Source: Triglochin maritima (lineage: Eukaryota > Streptophyta > Magnoliopsida > Alismatales > Juncaginaceae). From it: DNA of 64,000 nt. Position numbers and translations under genes: made by a program. The notes under the pieces are model-generated. The model was given only the letters and a program-made list of their open reading frames with translations. It ran no database searches and was not told the origin of the DNA. The stretch covers positions 13,116,501 to 13,180,500 of the forward strand of contig OY821775.1 of assembly GCA_963682175.1 (NCBI GenBank). Reading direction: 5' to 3'. This document shows positions 35,235 through 46,998 of this stretch, in pieces; within the stretch, counting starts at the first letter, position 1; each line of letters starts with the position of its first letter.

Positions 35235-36619
35235 ATGAGTAAACACAAGTTTCTCACCCTTTCAGTCTTCCCCAACCCTCTCTCTCTCTCCTTTGCCTCA
35301 TTGTTTCTTATTCAAATTCTAGAAAATGATTTAGACGTCTTTTCAAACTCCACTTTGTCTGATTCTGACGATGCGAACAGACGTGCATTAGTTGCGAAAA
35401 TAGACAAATTAATTGAATCAGTACCTTCATTGCTATCTGAGATGTTTTCTTCAAACTCTCGAAAGAGGTTGAGAAAAGTCAATCAACATCGCAACTACGA
35501 CAAAGATCGTGAAGCTGGTTATAACAATCTTTTTAAAGACTACTTCGTTGAAGGTGTTGTGTATCTAGAGCATATGTTTCGAAGAAGATTTAGAATCCGT
35601 AAGCATGTCTTTGTTTGTATAGTAAGTGGTCTTGAGAACATTGATGTATTCTTTCAATGAAGACCTGATGCCACTGGTAGACTTGGAATATCAGCACTAC
35701 AAAAATGTACTGGAGTCATGTGAATGTTAGCATATGGCACATCAGCTGATGCTTTTGCAGCTAAGTGAGGGAACAACCATAAACACCCTACAAAAACTCA
35801 CTGAGGTGTCATTGCCCAATTTGGTGATGAATATTTGAGAAGACCTACACTGATGGTTTTAGTAAGGCTTCTTAATATCAGTGTGTGTTGCAAATTCCAT
35901 GACATGATAGACAACGTTGATTGCATGCACTGGGAGTGGAAAAATTTCACAATTGCATAGAAAGGTTAATAGGAAGGGCAAGTGGCAAATCGACACTTGT
36001 CCTCAAGGCTGTAGTATCCTAAGATCTATGGATTTGACATTTGTTCTTCGGCATCCTAGGTTTGTGTAAGGACATTAATGTGATTCATCGATCTTCAATT
36101 TTTGATGATATTCTACAGGGAAGGGCGCCAACTGTAAATTACATGGTCAATGGTCACCACTACAATACGTGATATTATCTTACTAATGATATTTATCCCC
36201 AGTGACCCACATTCATCCAATCAGCCATTCCTTCACAAACTCTTAAAGATAGATTGTTTGCTCAATACCAAGAAGCCACATGGAAGGATGTGGAGTGTGC
36301 ATTTGGAGTGCTTCAAACGCGATTCACAAATAATATGAAATCCATCTCTTGCATGGAATGTCGACTTACTAAACAAATTATAATGACTTGCATCATAATA
36401 CACAATATGATAGTAGATAATGAACGAGAATCATGTGCTCACTACGTTGATACAAGTGAATTTGTTGAAGATTGTCTTCAACATACAACTAATAGAAGAA
36501 CAACAAATGATGATGAGTCGTTCGAATACCCCACTGGCCATGTTGACGATATTGATACTTTGACAATAGAGATCGAATTCGTAAGACACATTTTGCTCTT
36601 AAACAAATTTAATTCGTGA
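35235..36619 (+). pseudogene. PIF/Harbinger (HARBI1-like) transposase relic, copy 1
   Basis: Begins MSKHKFLTL and keeps a 141-codon frame with SSNSRKRLRKVNQHRNYDKDR and an EAGYNNLFKDYFVEG segment. It then breaks into frames with MHWEWKNF (DDE-family region near 35930), a degenerate SIFDDILQGRAP-like region (near 36100), YMVNGHHYN-like sequence, and finally FAQYQEATWKDVECAFGVLQ, CIIIHNMIV and a C-terminal tail ending at 36619. Multiple stops are present, for example FFQ-stop at about 35658. The order fits plant HARBI1-type nucleases. It cannot encode an active transposase. Confidence 0.85.
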
Positions 36620-37335
36620 TAGATTAATTAGTTGATTTTAGTTGTTGTAATGTTTAGTTATATGTAATCATTATTGTAATGTATGTAAGTTTGATTATCA
36701 CATCAGTATCATCATTTTGCAGTTAATAAATCAACTATTTTACCAACGTTTGTCCAACAATTATTTTTGAAAAATTAACAATGAAAATATTTGTATCAAA
36801 ATTTATTAATAATTCATGCATAAAAGTGATAAATTATGATTTATTTATTTATTTGTAAATTGTAATAAATGAATGGTAGCAAAAAGAACAATTGATTTGA
36901 CAACATGATTTTTTACAAGGTGTTATAGTTGGGAAAATGAAAGAGATTGTGAAGTTAATATGTTGACGTGATAGAGAAAAAATAAATTGAGATGATTATT
37001 TTATAAAGATCATGACTACGAGTCTTCTTACATTCCACACAGTGGCGGATTTAGGGGTGGTCACGTGTAGGCAATTGACCACCCTTTCCTCCCAAATCGA
37101 TTTTGTATATTAAATATGTGACCACGCAAATTAATTTTTTTAAATATTAATTAGGAAAATATTTGATGTAATTTTATATAGAAAATGTTTAGTGGAAGTC
37201 TAAGTATAAATAAAATGTAATTTTACATCATTCATCTCCCCCACACCCTATATTCTCTTTCCTTCATGTCGTTTGTAGACAAATTCTGGGTTAAATAAAT
37301 TTTAATTTTTTTCCTCAAATCTTTTGCATCACTAT

Positions 37336-39480
37336 TGTAACATCCCGAAACAACGGAAATTTAAAAATCATTAATAAGACATCAGAGACCAATAATCAAA
37401 GACGAGACTGTTACTTCTTATCAAATATATAAGCGATGCACAATATTACATCAGAGTTTGTCAAAACGATACATGATTACAACACAACAACAAAGGGAGA
37501 TAAAAGTAATCATGTCGACCTCAGTGGTCCAAAAGAGAGGATCCAATCCCAAGATGCGCGCGCTCGCGGATCACCATCCAACTGGACCTACTGCAGTCTT
37601 GAAAAAGATATAACAACAATGCCTGAGTTTGCATAAGGAAATCACGTATGCCAAGCTCACCTACATGCATGCAATAGTACAAATAAACATATCATACTAG
37701 TAGCATGTCATGTCATCAACAGTAAGGAAAACAGTTCCCCCGAAGGGTAACACAGGACATCAGTCCGACAATCATCATCGGGTCTCCCAAGGAGACCTAC
37801 CGTAGGCATATACGGTCTAACGGAACATGACGTGACACTCTCTACACGCGGCTACACTAATCATGTGGTTCGGCAATGAGCATCCGCCAAGTCCGCGCCA
37901 TAAGAAACAGATCTGTAACTTCGTGGTCGAAACCACAGCAACGGAGTCGTCGCTCGGTCGGTCCATCAATCATCATCTTAGTAGGTGCCCATCTGAGCAA
38001 CATAACCGGAACATCATCATCGGCCCATCAATCATCATCGCCGGAACAACATCGGCAGCATCACCGGAACAACATCGGTGGTCCAACAATATGTCCGGCA
38101 CAACATCGGATGGGTCCAGACTGAAGTCTGTCAGGTCATCAGGCTCCACGAGCCGCAAACACCAACCGCGCCGCTATAAAAGCAGGGCAGCGACCTCCGT
38201 AGCCATCCAGGCCGGTAGTCACCTCACCCAACGACAGTTGCGTGCTCGCACAATCATCATACATTGGGATCCACAATCCCTCAAGCCTGTCATTCTACAA
38301 TGAGTCCAATCAATCCATCACATCAAGTCATGATCCATACATGGAGGTGACATGTCCCGAACACCCACACTCTTCCACACGACGGTCCCTGAGCAGGCAT
38401 GCGTACGCGCCCACCATCACCTCCCAGCTCACGCACAAGGCGAGGACACGAGTTTACGTGGACAGAGTTGACATTCAAAAAGGGATCAGGAATTCAGTCA
38501 TGTGCAAAAACGGTCGACCGAAAGAGACAACCCGGTCGACCGCATCCGCAAGGGAATCAGTCGACCGAAAATCTGCAACGGTCGAACTCTCTGCGCAAAA
38601 CCTAAGTCCCAACGGTCGAACAGAGATCTAAAACTGGTCGACCGATACGAGGTCAAAAGCCGGAGTCTGGTCAACATCAATTCAAACTATCGGTCGACCG
38701 ACTCAGGGGTCTCGGTCGACCGAAAACTACCAGAGCATCCTAGCAGTTCTAAGTCATATAATGGGCCGAACACAATCATAACAATGGTCGAACAATCATG
38801 CATAATAATCCAGTATACTTAAGTTCCGGTCGAACGGACCCAATGACCCGGTCGACCGAAACACAACATACAATCCCATTCACCAGCAAAATGCACTACC
38901 GGTCGACCGCCACAATGCATCGTTCGACCGGTGAAGGTTAAAGTTGGGTAAATACACTACATCAGTCGACCGCCCCAAGGAATCCGGTCGACCGTTGGTC
39001 GTCTTCAACCTCGCGCCAGCCGAGGATTTACGCAACCACGTCGCCGGAGAGGTCTCTGACCTCCCCCGACCGACCAACAAAACCCTCCCACGAGGGTGAG
39101 CAACAACAAAACACACTAAGAACCGGTATACCTCTCAAGACGATGAAAACCCGTCGGAGCCTCGCTCTCGCACGTCGTCTCCGGTGATCCTCCTCGCACG
39201 ATCGCCTCCTCGCAAGGGGCCTCCGCACGCCTCATGCCGAAGCCTCCAAGTTCTCTGGATCGCCGGAAAGAAAAGGAATGAGTGAGGGAGAGAGAGAGAG
39301 AGACGAATTTCTCTTTAAACCCAACAAAAAACCTCTCTACGCTACAGTACCTGACCCCTACACTACACCCATCACCTCATCTCCTCCAACTTCCCATGCA
39401 CAACACTATGCACCCACTTCCCCATGCTAACTTCATCACTAAACACCATTAACCCTAAGCAAGGGTTTAGGGACATAACA
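37336..39480 (+). mobile_element. Solo LTR with eight GGTCGACC palindromes
   Basis: Starts TGTAACATCCCG and ends GGACATAACA (TGT...ACA). It is flanked by a perfect 5-bp duplication actat at 37331-37335 and 39481-39485. Length is 2145 bp with no gag/pol or second LTR. Between 38500 and 39000 there are eight exact GGTCGACC copies, most within CGGTCGACCG, and many one-mismatch variants. The start TGTAACA(T/C)CCCG is common in plant Ty3/gypsy LTRs, but the superfamily is not provable from the LTR alone. Its open frames are by-products of the repeats. Confidence 0.85.
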
Positions 39481-39507
39481 ACTATTGTCTTCCATTAGCC
39501 TCAAATC

Positions 39508-40042
39508 TAGGGATACAAATGGTAACTGATTATCCAAGTATTCAGTTTGAAAATTATAATTTACTTGGTATTTAGTAATGAAGTTCTTACCGAATACAAT
39601 TTGGAATTGTAATCGGTTTAAAAAACTCAATCAATTTCAAATTCGGATTCAAATTCAGATATAGGTTAAATCATATCCGAATATCCAAAAATACTTATTT
39701 TTGCATCCAATATATGTGGTTATTAAAAAAGATATGGTTCGTTAATAAAAAACTAAGCTACTCCCATGTAAATATAAACATAATAGAATGCAAAACAAAT
39801 TATAATATATTTATCTTAAGACAGTTTTTCAAAGTATTTCAGATTATAGAACAAAAGATATATAAAAAATATGTTATGAGAATTTGAATATTATCTGAAT
39901 TTAACCCGAATTCGAAAAAATTCAAAATTATATATGAAATTGGTAAGCTATAAAAATTCGAATTCGACTCGGATTTGATTTTTTTTATTTGAAATTTGGA
40001 TACAAGTTATATCCCATTCGAAAATTTCAATTTGCACCCCTA
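39508..40042. mobile_element. hAT-type MITE
   Basis: A 535-bp element with ends TAGGGATACAAAT and, inverted, TAGGGGTGCAAAT. Flanks are ctcaaatc (39500-39507) and ctcaaatg (40043-40050), an 8-bp duplication with one mismatch. The body is rich in 'ttcgaattc/ccgaatatcc' motifs. A diverged relative lies at 45205-45710. Confidence 0.75.
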
Positions 40043-40050
40043 CTCAAATG

Positions 40051-43000
40051 TCTAAACCCTACTCGGAAATCTCCGTATTCCTTAACCCTATCCGCTAATT
40101 TCTAATTCCCACACTTAAATCTTGACTTCTTCAGCAAGATTTAGTTGCGGAAAAAAGATATATGGGCTAAGCTTTCAATGATACGAAGATCTAGGTCCAG
40201 GATTTAAACATTTGGGGCTAAGTTAAGGGGAGATCAGGCATCAAGAATTGGTTAAGGTTTTTTTATAACCAAGTATGGTTTAAAACATTACCAACATATC
40301 TAGGAGCTTGACTGGAAACATCAAAGCTCCGACGAACAGTTCCAAGTCAAAATACTCCACTAAAAAGTTTGGCCCACAACTTGAGCATGCAATGGAAAGA
40401 TGGAAGCATTTACCAACCCTTAGCTATGCTTGGTTTGTTGCAGTTAAGTGAGTAATGTTATCTGATCATACCCTTCGTTACATTCTACTCTTTGATTGAG
40501 AAAATTAATATATAGTTGTAATGAATTCGTAATTCAATTACGAAAATAATCTAATTACACTATTTTAAGTAAGTGAATTATCTCGTTGGAGGTCGTAATC
40601 CAATTACATTGCTGTGTAATTAACTCATTTTAAATTACTCAGACATTATCACATCGTCAAAACTAACTTGGCTCTTGCTAAAGTACGCTAGAGTACCAAC
40701 AACAGGTCCGAACATTTATAGTATTTATAAATAAAAAATATCTTTTAAAATTACACTGTAGTTCATGTGGTGAATGCCAATGTTACAATGCAATGTAATT
40801 TGGTTACATAGTATTCAATTCAGGAGAATATAATGTAATTACATCAAATTCGGGTTCCATGTTATCGAATTACGGCGAAGCAAGCATCACCTTGAAGTGT
40901 TGCAGTTAGAAAACAAATTACAAAGGTGTAAGGCAACATGATTAATTGTTGTTTCGCTAACAATGGATCTATAATATTAATATAGTTCCCATTAAATTTT
41001 CATCCTCCAAATCAATCTCAATCGTTCGTTGAATGATTTGTTTGTCCTTTAAATCGATCATGGATGTTTGTTAAAATCCCACTAATTTTTGGTCCTATTT
41101 TAATCTCAACCCCGATTAATACCTCTCTAATTTTTTGGTCACTCAAATAGATCTCGGACATTCATTGATTAAATTATTATTAATTAACCCATAAATCCAT
41201 GATCATTCCATTAACTTCATCATTTCACATTAATCAAATAAGCAAATCACAATTCATATAAAAAGAACAAAAAACAAGAGAAAAGTTTAAAATTGATGAA
41301 GATAGTTTCCTCTGTTATCTTTTGCTCCCTCAAATTGATCTTAATAATTCGTTGATTGATTTTTTTAGTCATTCAAAAATATTTTTGTCGTCCTTTAAAA
41401 TCCTACTAACTTTTAGTCCTTCAAAATAATCTCAATCGTCTATTAAGTCTTCTCTAATTTTTGGTCCCACATATAAATTCATGTCGTTCATTGAGTAAAA
41501 ATAATTTTAGTTTTTAATAATTAAACTTTAAATCCACCATCAATCCGTGAAGGCGTGAACCCAATGATTTCATATTAACAAGATGAGAAAATCAAAATTC
41601 ATTCAAAAATAAAAGTGAAAAAATTATAAGGAAGGACCATATCAACGAGTTTATCTTCATTTTATACTAAACATTTTACACAATGAAAGACCTCATGAAA
41701 TTTAATTTTCATAAAATTTAAAATTTAATACAATTAATTTTTTTATTACGAATTATTAATTAATTGAAAACCACTAATTTTCATCATAGCAAACAAGAAT
41801 TTTAAATTCAATGAATTGTGTTTTTCTTATATAATCAATGTGAAATCATGAGGTTCATGTTGTGAATGTGTATGAATTTTACAAGTTCCAATATCTATAA
41901 TTTTTCATTTTTACAATTCATTAAAAACTTAAGAATTTATTTTTGAAAAAAATATATAAATTTATCTTTTCGAAAAGTCAACCAATTTGATTAGTTATGA
42001 TTTCATTAATTTTTTTGATACAATTAAAAATTACAATTTATCGTTTAGTCCATCTATTATTTTGTATTATCCAACTCCAAAAAACAACTCCCATAATCTC
42101 CATCTCCGTACCCCAAACTCATCTTTTCACATCTTCAACTCCTATCAATAAAGTAGAGTTTCATGCTCCTAATTGTCATCTTACTTAGTGAGAAACAACA
42201 AATTAATTCAAACCAGCAGCAACCCAACCCCCTTATTAATCGGATTTTCGTTGTTCAGCTGCATCGGTGGAGGAGATCTGATTGGTTACCTTCCACTAAC
42301 GGATCATCCTCTCCTGCCAACCACTCCATCACTGCTTAGGAGAGGAGATCAGCAAGCATGCTAATGTTAGATAAATTACAATAAATAATTGAATATCTAA
42401 GAAACTACGTGAATGCAATTAAAAAATATTTGCATGGACCGTACGTGTTGGATGTTGGATCCATCGCTAACAATAACATCGTTAATTATCTACTACAATT
42501 TTGGTCAACAATTTTGTTTTAAAGTTTTGTCCATTTTTTAAATGTGTTATGACTTTAGTTAACACTTTTGTGAACAATATAAGTTAACATTAGTAACAAT
42601 AAGTATGCCTACAAATAACTCAATTTAACATAAAAAGGTCTAAGATATTCATATAGTGGTTACAAATGTATTGTTTAAAAAAAGGTAGATAAAGTTGCCG
42701 TTTGGATGTGTGTTAGTGGGTGTGAGTCAAACTGAGTAACTTTTGTGGATCAAGTTAAGTGGAAATATAGGATTTAATTAAATAAAAAATAAGTATGTTT
42801 AAAATCGATATCTGTGTGTGTTTGAATGGGTGCGTCATCTATGCTAGTTTTGTGATTGTGGGTAAGCCAAATTTCTTACGAAATTAAAAAAAAACTTAAT
42901 TTTGGTGGGCTTTTGTACACATTTTTTATTAAGTTGATTTGAATGAGTCGATATTTAATTTGTCTTTGGAGAATACCTTATACCGGAAAATAAAGTCTAT

Positions 43001-43192
43001 AACTGCCACGGATGCATATTTTTATACCACAATGGGTTTTCATAACAGGACAAGGGAAATTTGAGTCTATATGTTTGAAGTGACTCAAAAATTGGAAAAA
43101 AAATCCACATTTTGATATTATCATAGAAATATGTTTATGTTTCTTGTACCACCTAAAATACTATTGCATAACTCATTCCCCTTCTCGATGGT
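40051..43192. other. Intergenic, no gene recognised
   Basis: AT-rich sequence. Contains the diverged tandem duplication at 40980-41640 (listed) and a T-tract-rich region. At 40500-40870 several 'gtaattcaattac/taattacat' inverted motifs suggest an old MITE, but the ends were not resolved. Confidence 0.5.
40980..41640. repeat. Diverged tandem duplication of about 330 bp
   Basis: Two consecutive copies share the same order: 'cctcaaatcaatctcaatcgttcgttgaatga' / 'cctcaaattgatcttaataattcgttgattga', then 'cctttaaaatc(c)cactaa(t/c)ttttggtcc', 'cctctctaatttttggtc', 'tgatttcatattaacaagatgag', and so on. No coding sense. Confidence 0.6.
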
Positions 43193-43200
43193 ACTCGATA

Positions 43201-43578
43201 GTTGGGGTGTAAACGGGGCGGGTAATACCCGTATACCCAGTCACCCGCCCCGGTCGGGTACAAAAAATCAAACTCATTTAAGAATTCATACCCGTATAGC
43301 CGTACTCGTTTACCTAGTTTATAAACAGGTCGGGTATTGGTATCCGCAGTACCCGTACCCGTATACCCGTTAAAATATATTATATATATTTATATATAAT
43401 ATATTTTTATATATCATATTTTATATATATTATACATTATACCCGCCCTACCCGTTTGCTCGCCCCGTACCCTCTAACTTAGTAGGTAAGGGTACACTTT
43501 TTTTTGACCAGGTATATTCTCGTACCAGCTAATTTAACGAGGTACGGGTACGGGCATACCCGACCCATTTACACCCTT
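43201..43578. mobile_element. hAT-type MITE with GGGGCGGG and gggtacccg clusters
   Basis: Flanked by actcgata (43193-43200) and actcgatg (43579-43586). The ends are GTTGGGGTGTAAACGGGGCGGG and, inverted, AAGGGTGTAAATGGGTCGGG, related to the element at 4276-4797. The core is an alternating tatata stretch (43375-43440) between two GC-rich 'acccg' arms. Confidence 0.7.
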
Positions 43579-43659
43579 ACTCGATGAGTTCGATAAGTTC
43601 TCGATATGAACTTGATAGTATGTCCGTTAGAGCTGGATGAAGCATATCGATGAATAAGT

Positions 43660-44145
43660 CTAACTTCCATCGATTCAACCCATTACTCTATAAAACACTC
43701 AATTTAAGGGAGCTCACATGTAAAGGAATCAAGCCTATCGAGCACAAAAATCAAGTGTCTATCGAACTCATACCGAGTCTATCGAGCTTCGTCGGAAACA
43801 CAGAAAATTGGTCCGACTTTCATCAATTCAACCCACTCCACAAAACAATAATCTAATCCTATCGAACTCACATTTAAAAAGAATCAAACCTATCGAGCAC
43901 AACAATCAAGTTTCTATCGAGCCTATTCAGCTTCATCGGAAACACATTAAATCGGTCTGACTTCCATCAATTCAACCCACTCTACAAAACACTCAATCTA
44001 ATCCTATCGAGCTCACATGTAAAATGAATCAAGCTTATCAAGCACAACAATCGAGTTCCTATCGAATTCATACCGAATCTATCGAGCTTCGTCGGAAACA
44101 CAGAAAATCGGTCACACTTCCATCGATTCAACCTACTCCACAAAA
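43660..44145. repeat. Minisatellite of about 150 bp, three and a bit units
   Basis: Units begin at about 43663, 43817 and 43960, with a partial fourth near 44117. Each runs 'cttccatc(g/a)attcaaccca...', 'ctcacatgtaaa', 'cctatcgagcacaa', 'tcgtcggaaacacag'. The repeated tatcgagc motif is conspicuous. Non-coding. Confidence 0.8.
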
Positions 44146-44149
44146 GTCA

Positions 44150-46998
44150 GATCAACCTACTCCCTAAAACTAACCTTCGTCGTCAACTTCAAAGGAGGAG
44201 TTGTTATTCGATCTAGGTTCACTACGATGGGGAATGGTTACGTGAAAAAGAGAGAGAATGGATGCATGAGAGAGAGAGAGGTTTTTGGTATTTTTAAAGG
44301 ATAGGAATATTTTAGGAAGAAATGAAAACATAAGTATATTTTTAAGATGACGTTTGTGGACTTTTTTTCTCCAAATATTTGACAACTTTAAGCATAAAAA
44401 CTCAAATTTCTCTTGGACAAATGATATTTGAGTTTGAATGAGTTTTCTTTTTTTTTCTGGATGGATTTTATAAATGTTTTTAATATTTGTTCATTCTAAT
44501 TTAATAAGCTGAATATATTTTTTGTTTTTAGAAAGTGATGGGCGACTCTGATCAGAATTCATGATCGTTCTACAAAAAATGTTCAAAGTTAATAAAACGA
44601 TGGCAACCAGGCTGAGTGGTCATATATAGTAGTCTAACAATCGTGATAAGAAGTTCATTACTGACTTATTGTGCTCCGATGACACGTCTAAAAGTTTTTG
44701 GTGCTCGAAGGACCCCTGACGAGAGATCACCGGAGCTCTGGCGAATCTCCTTAATAAATCTCGACGGAGTTTGATGCTACATAATATAATATAGAACGTA
44801 AACACATGTGATCTAAAATGTTGGGATTCCATCTATCTTGCAAGTTGTACTATTTGGCTCTCATAGTGATCACTCGTTGAACGCAATCCCAATAAGCTCA
44901 TATCGGATGTCCAAATGACCGAATCGTGTTAAAACTTGGTGTCGTTTTGTGTTTCTTATAGTTGCTTGCTCTCATTTTCCCTTAGATCGTATGATGACAT
45001 TCCACTAATTTGAGTGTCATTTTAATAGTAAATGTAATAGCCGAGCCTCATTTTTTTTTCTTTTTTTTATATTATAGTTCCGAGCAGGGGCAGACCCATG
45101 ACAGAATTGAAGGGTGGACACCTTATAATTGTAAATGGTCTCTAAAAGCACCCTTAATGCAACTCTTTTATCGGACGTCCGAGCGAAACCCACGTAGTGG
45201 GAGAGGCTAAAGATGCAAATGCTAACCAATTATCCAAGTATTAGATTCGAAAATTACAATTTCGTTGATATTTGGTAAAGAAATTTTTACCGAATACAAT
45301 TTAGAATGGAAATTGATATAATTTTTTTTACCATTTTCAAATTCGGATACGAATTCGGATGTAGGTCAAACAATATCCGAATATCCGAAAATATCAATTT
45401 TGACATCCAATATATGTGGTTATTAATATTTGTATTGTGAGTTAAAATAAAAAAATAAAGTTATTTCTTATGTAAATATTAACATAATAGAAATGCAAAA
45501 ACAAATTATAATATAATTTAGATTATACAACAAAAGATATATATAAAAATATGTTACAAGAATTTGAACGTTATCCGAATTCGAAAATTTCTCAAATTCG
45601 GATATGAAATTGGTAAGTTATTAAAATTTGAATTAAAATTTGGATTTGGTACGTTTATTTGGAATTTAGATTCGATTTCGGATACAAGATATGTCAAATT
45701 CACAAGGCAAGAAAAAGGTGCTTGGTTTAAATAATTGCATGGTGTTGTTTATTCTAACAACTCTTGATTCGATTGATAAAATTTTGATTTGTTTCTTTTG
45801 TATAAAAGTAATTACACTGAACGCGTAGGATAGAACAACATTTTATACATATAAGAGATTAAAGCATGAAATCACATCTTAGTGTTGCCCTAAATCAGGA
45901 TTTTACTTTAAAAAGTACCAATCTAACCAAAAGCGGTGTCAATAATTTTAGATATAAGGATTAAGGAGGGTCGAAATTTCCAAGTACAACCCAAATGTGT
46001 CAAAAATCAATCAACGTACTCAATATTTTGTACTTTGAAAAGTCAAGTTAGTCGAAAATCCATGAAGGTTGGAATAAAATCAGCAAATCGAAAGAGGTCT
46101 AAATCCAAAAAAAAACTTTTACAAAGTAGATAAAATTCCAAAATCTAAAGGACCATCAACGTTGTACGGCACCACAGCTGAACCTAACCGAGTAACAACT
46201 CAAGATGCTTGTCGTCCATAAACAAGGCTCGCTGACATTTTCCTCTAATTTCGAACCGTATATACTCTCAAGTAACACCCTCTCATAATAAGTCCAGGTG
46301 TTGACCATACAAGTAAAGTGAAATGACGCAAAAAATTTATTCCATAATCCATGCTTAAAAAACTCGGTTGTATGCATTCTCCAGAAACCTGAAACTATCA
46401 AAATTCAACCATATCATTGAGGAGTCCCGCATCTTCAAACGCATATAAACATGCTACGATCACACACAAAAATCTAAACTTTCTACTATAAACAATTTGA
46501 AGCAAAGACAGTTAACTATGTGGGTCACTTCTGAGCACACAAGAAACATACGTACATATCAGGCACGTCCGCAAATGACGTCAATATCACATTATTTTCA
46601 AGAGTAGCCAGATCTCAGAGACTTAGAAATGGATATCTGAACGTGTTAAGATACCAAGAGCATGCATAGCCAAACTGAAATGCAAATACTCCAGCAGCCA
46701 CTTCTTTTGGATTACAGAATTAGCAAAATTACTTTCCATCTTACTCATTTTAAGGCAACAAAAAAAACGTGATACAACATGACTGTAGAGGTGATCTCCG
46801 TAAAATAATTGGAAACCACCTTCCATTTACAACGGGAGAAGTCATGACAAAACAATTCCAAAGGCAGTGGAACCTAAGAAACAGATATGTAAAGACTCCT
46901 CTCTCTCACACTCTCCCTCTTTCTTATCTCATCATAACTCCAAAAAAATGAGTGGTGTAACCTTTTCAAAAAACGGAAGCTGTCTGTTATTAACTATG
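44150..46998. other. Intergenic and 3' flank of the glycine-rich membrane protein gene
   Basis: No gene recognised. At 45083-45120 'gcaggggcagacccatg' resembles the end of a hAT-type element. The MITE relative at 45205-45710 is listed separately. Confidence 0.5.
45205..45710. repeat. Diverged relative of the hAT MITE at 39508
   Basis: Shares 'caaatg.taac.aattatccaagtatt', 'taccgaatacaattt', 'atatccgaatatcc' and 'catccaatatatgtggttatta' in the same order and spacing. The left end is degenerate (TAAAGATGCAAAT) and the right terminal repeat appears lost. Confidence 0.7.

Larger units (their letters stand above)
34854..37306 (+). repeat. Left arm of a 27-kb-spaced inverted repeat (Harbinger segment)
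   Basis: Nearly the same sequence, in the opposite orientation, fills 61551-64000. The arms are 2453 and 2450 bp, so there are very few indels. The arm includes the tandem repeat, the Harbinger transposase relic, and a downstream stretch beginning 'cagtggcggatttaggggtgg' (37040) that resembles the end of a hAT-type element. Similarity continues to the end of the window on the other arm, so the true boundary is not visible. Confidence 0.9.

Noticed and set aside
37863..38822. Overlapping 100-146-codon frames in the solo LTR
   Set aside because: All fall inside the LTR and arise from the GGTCGACC and acatcggc repeats, giving R/S/T/V-D-rich peptides in several frames.
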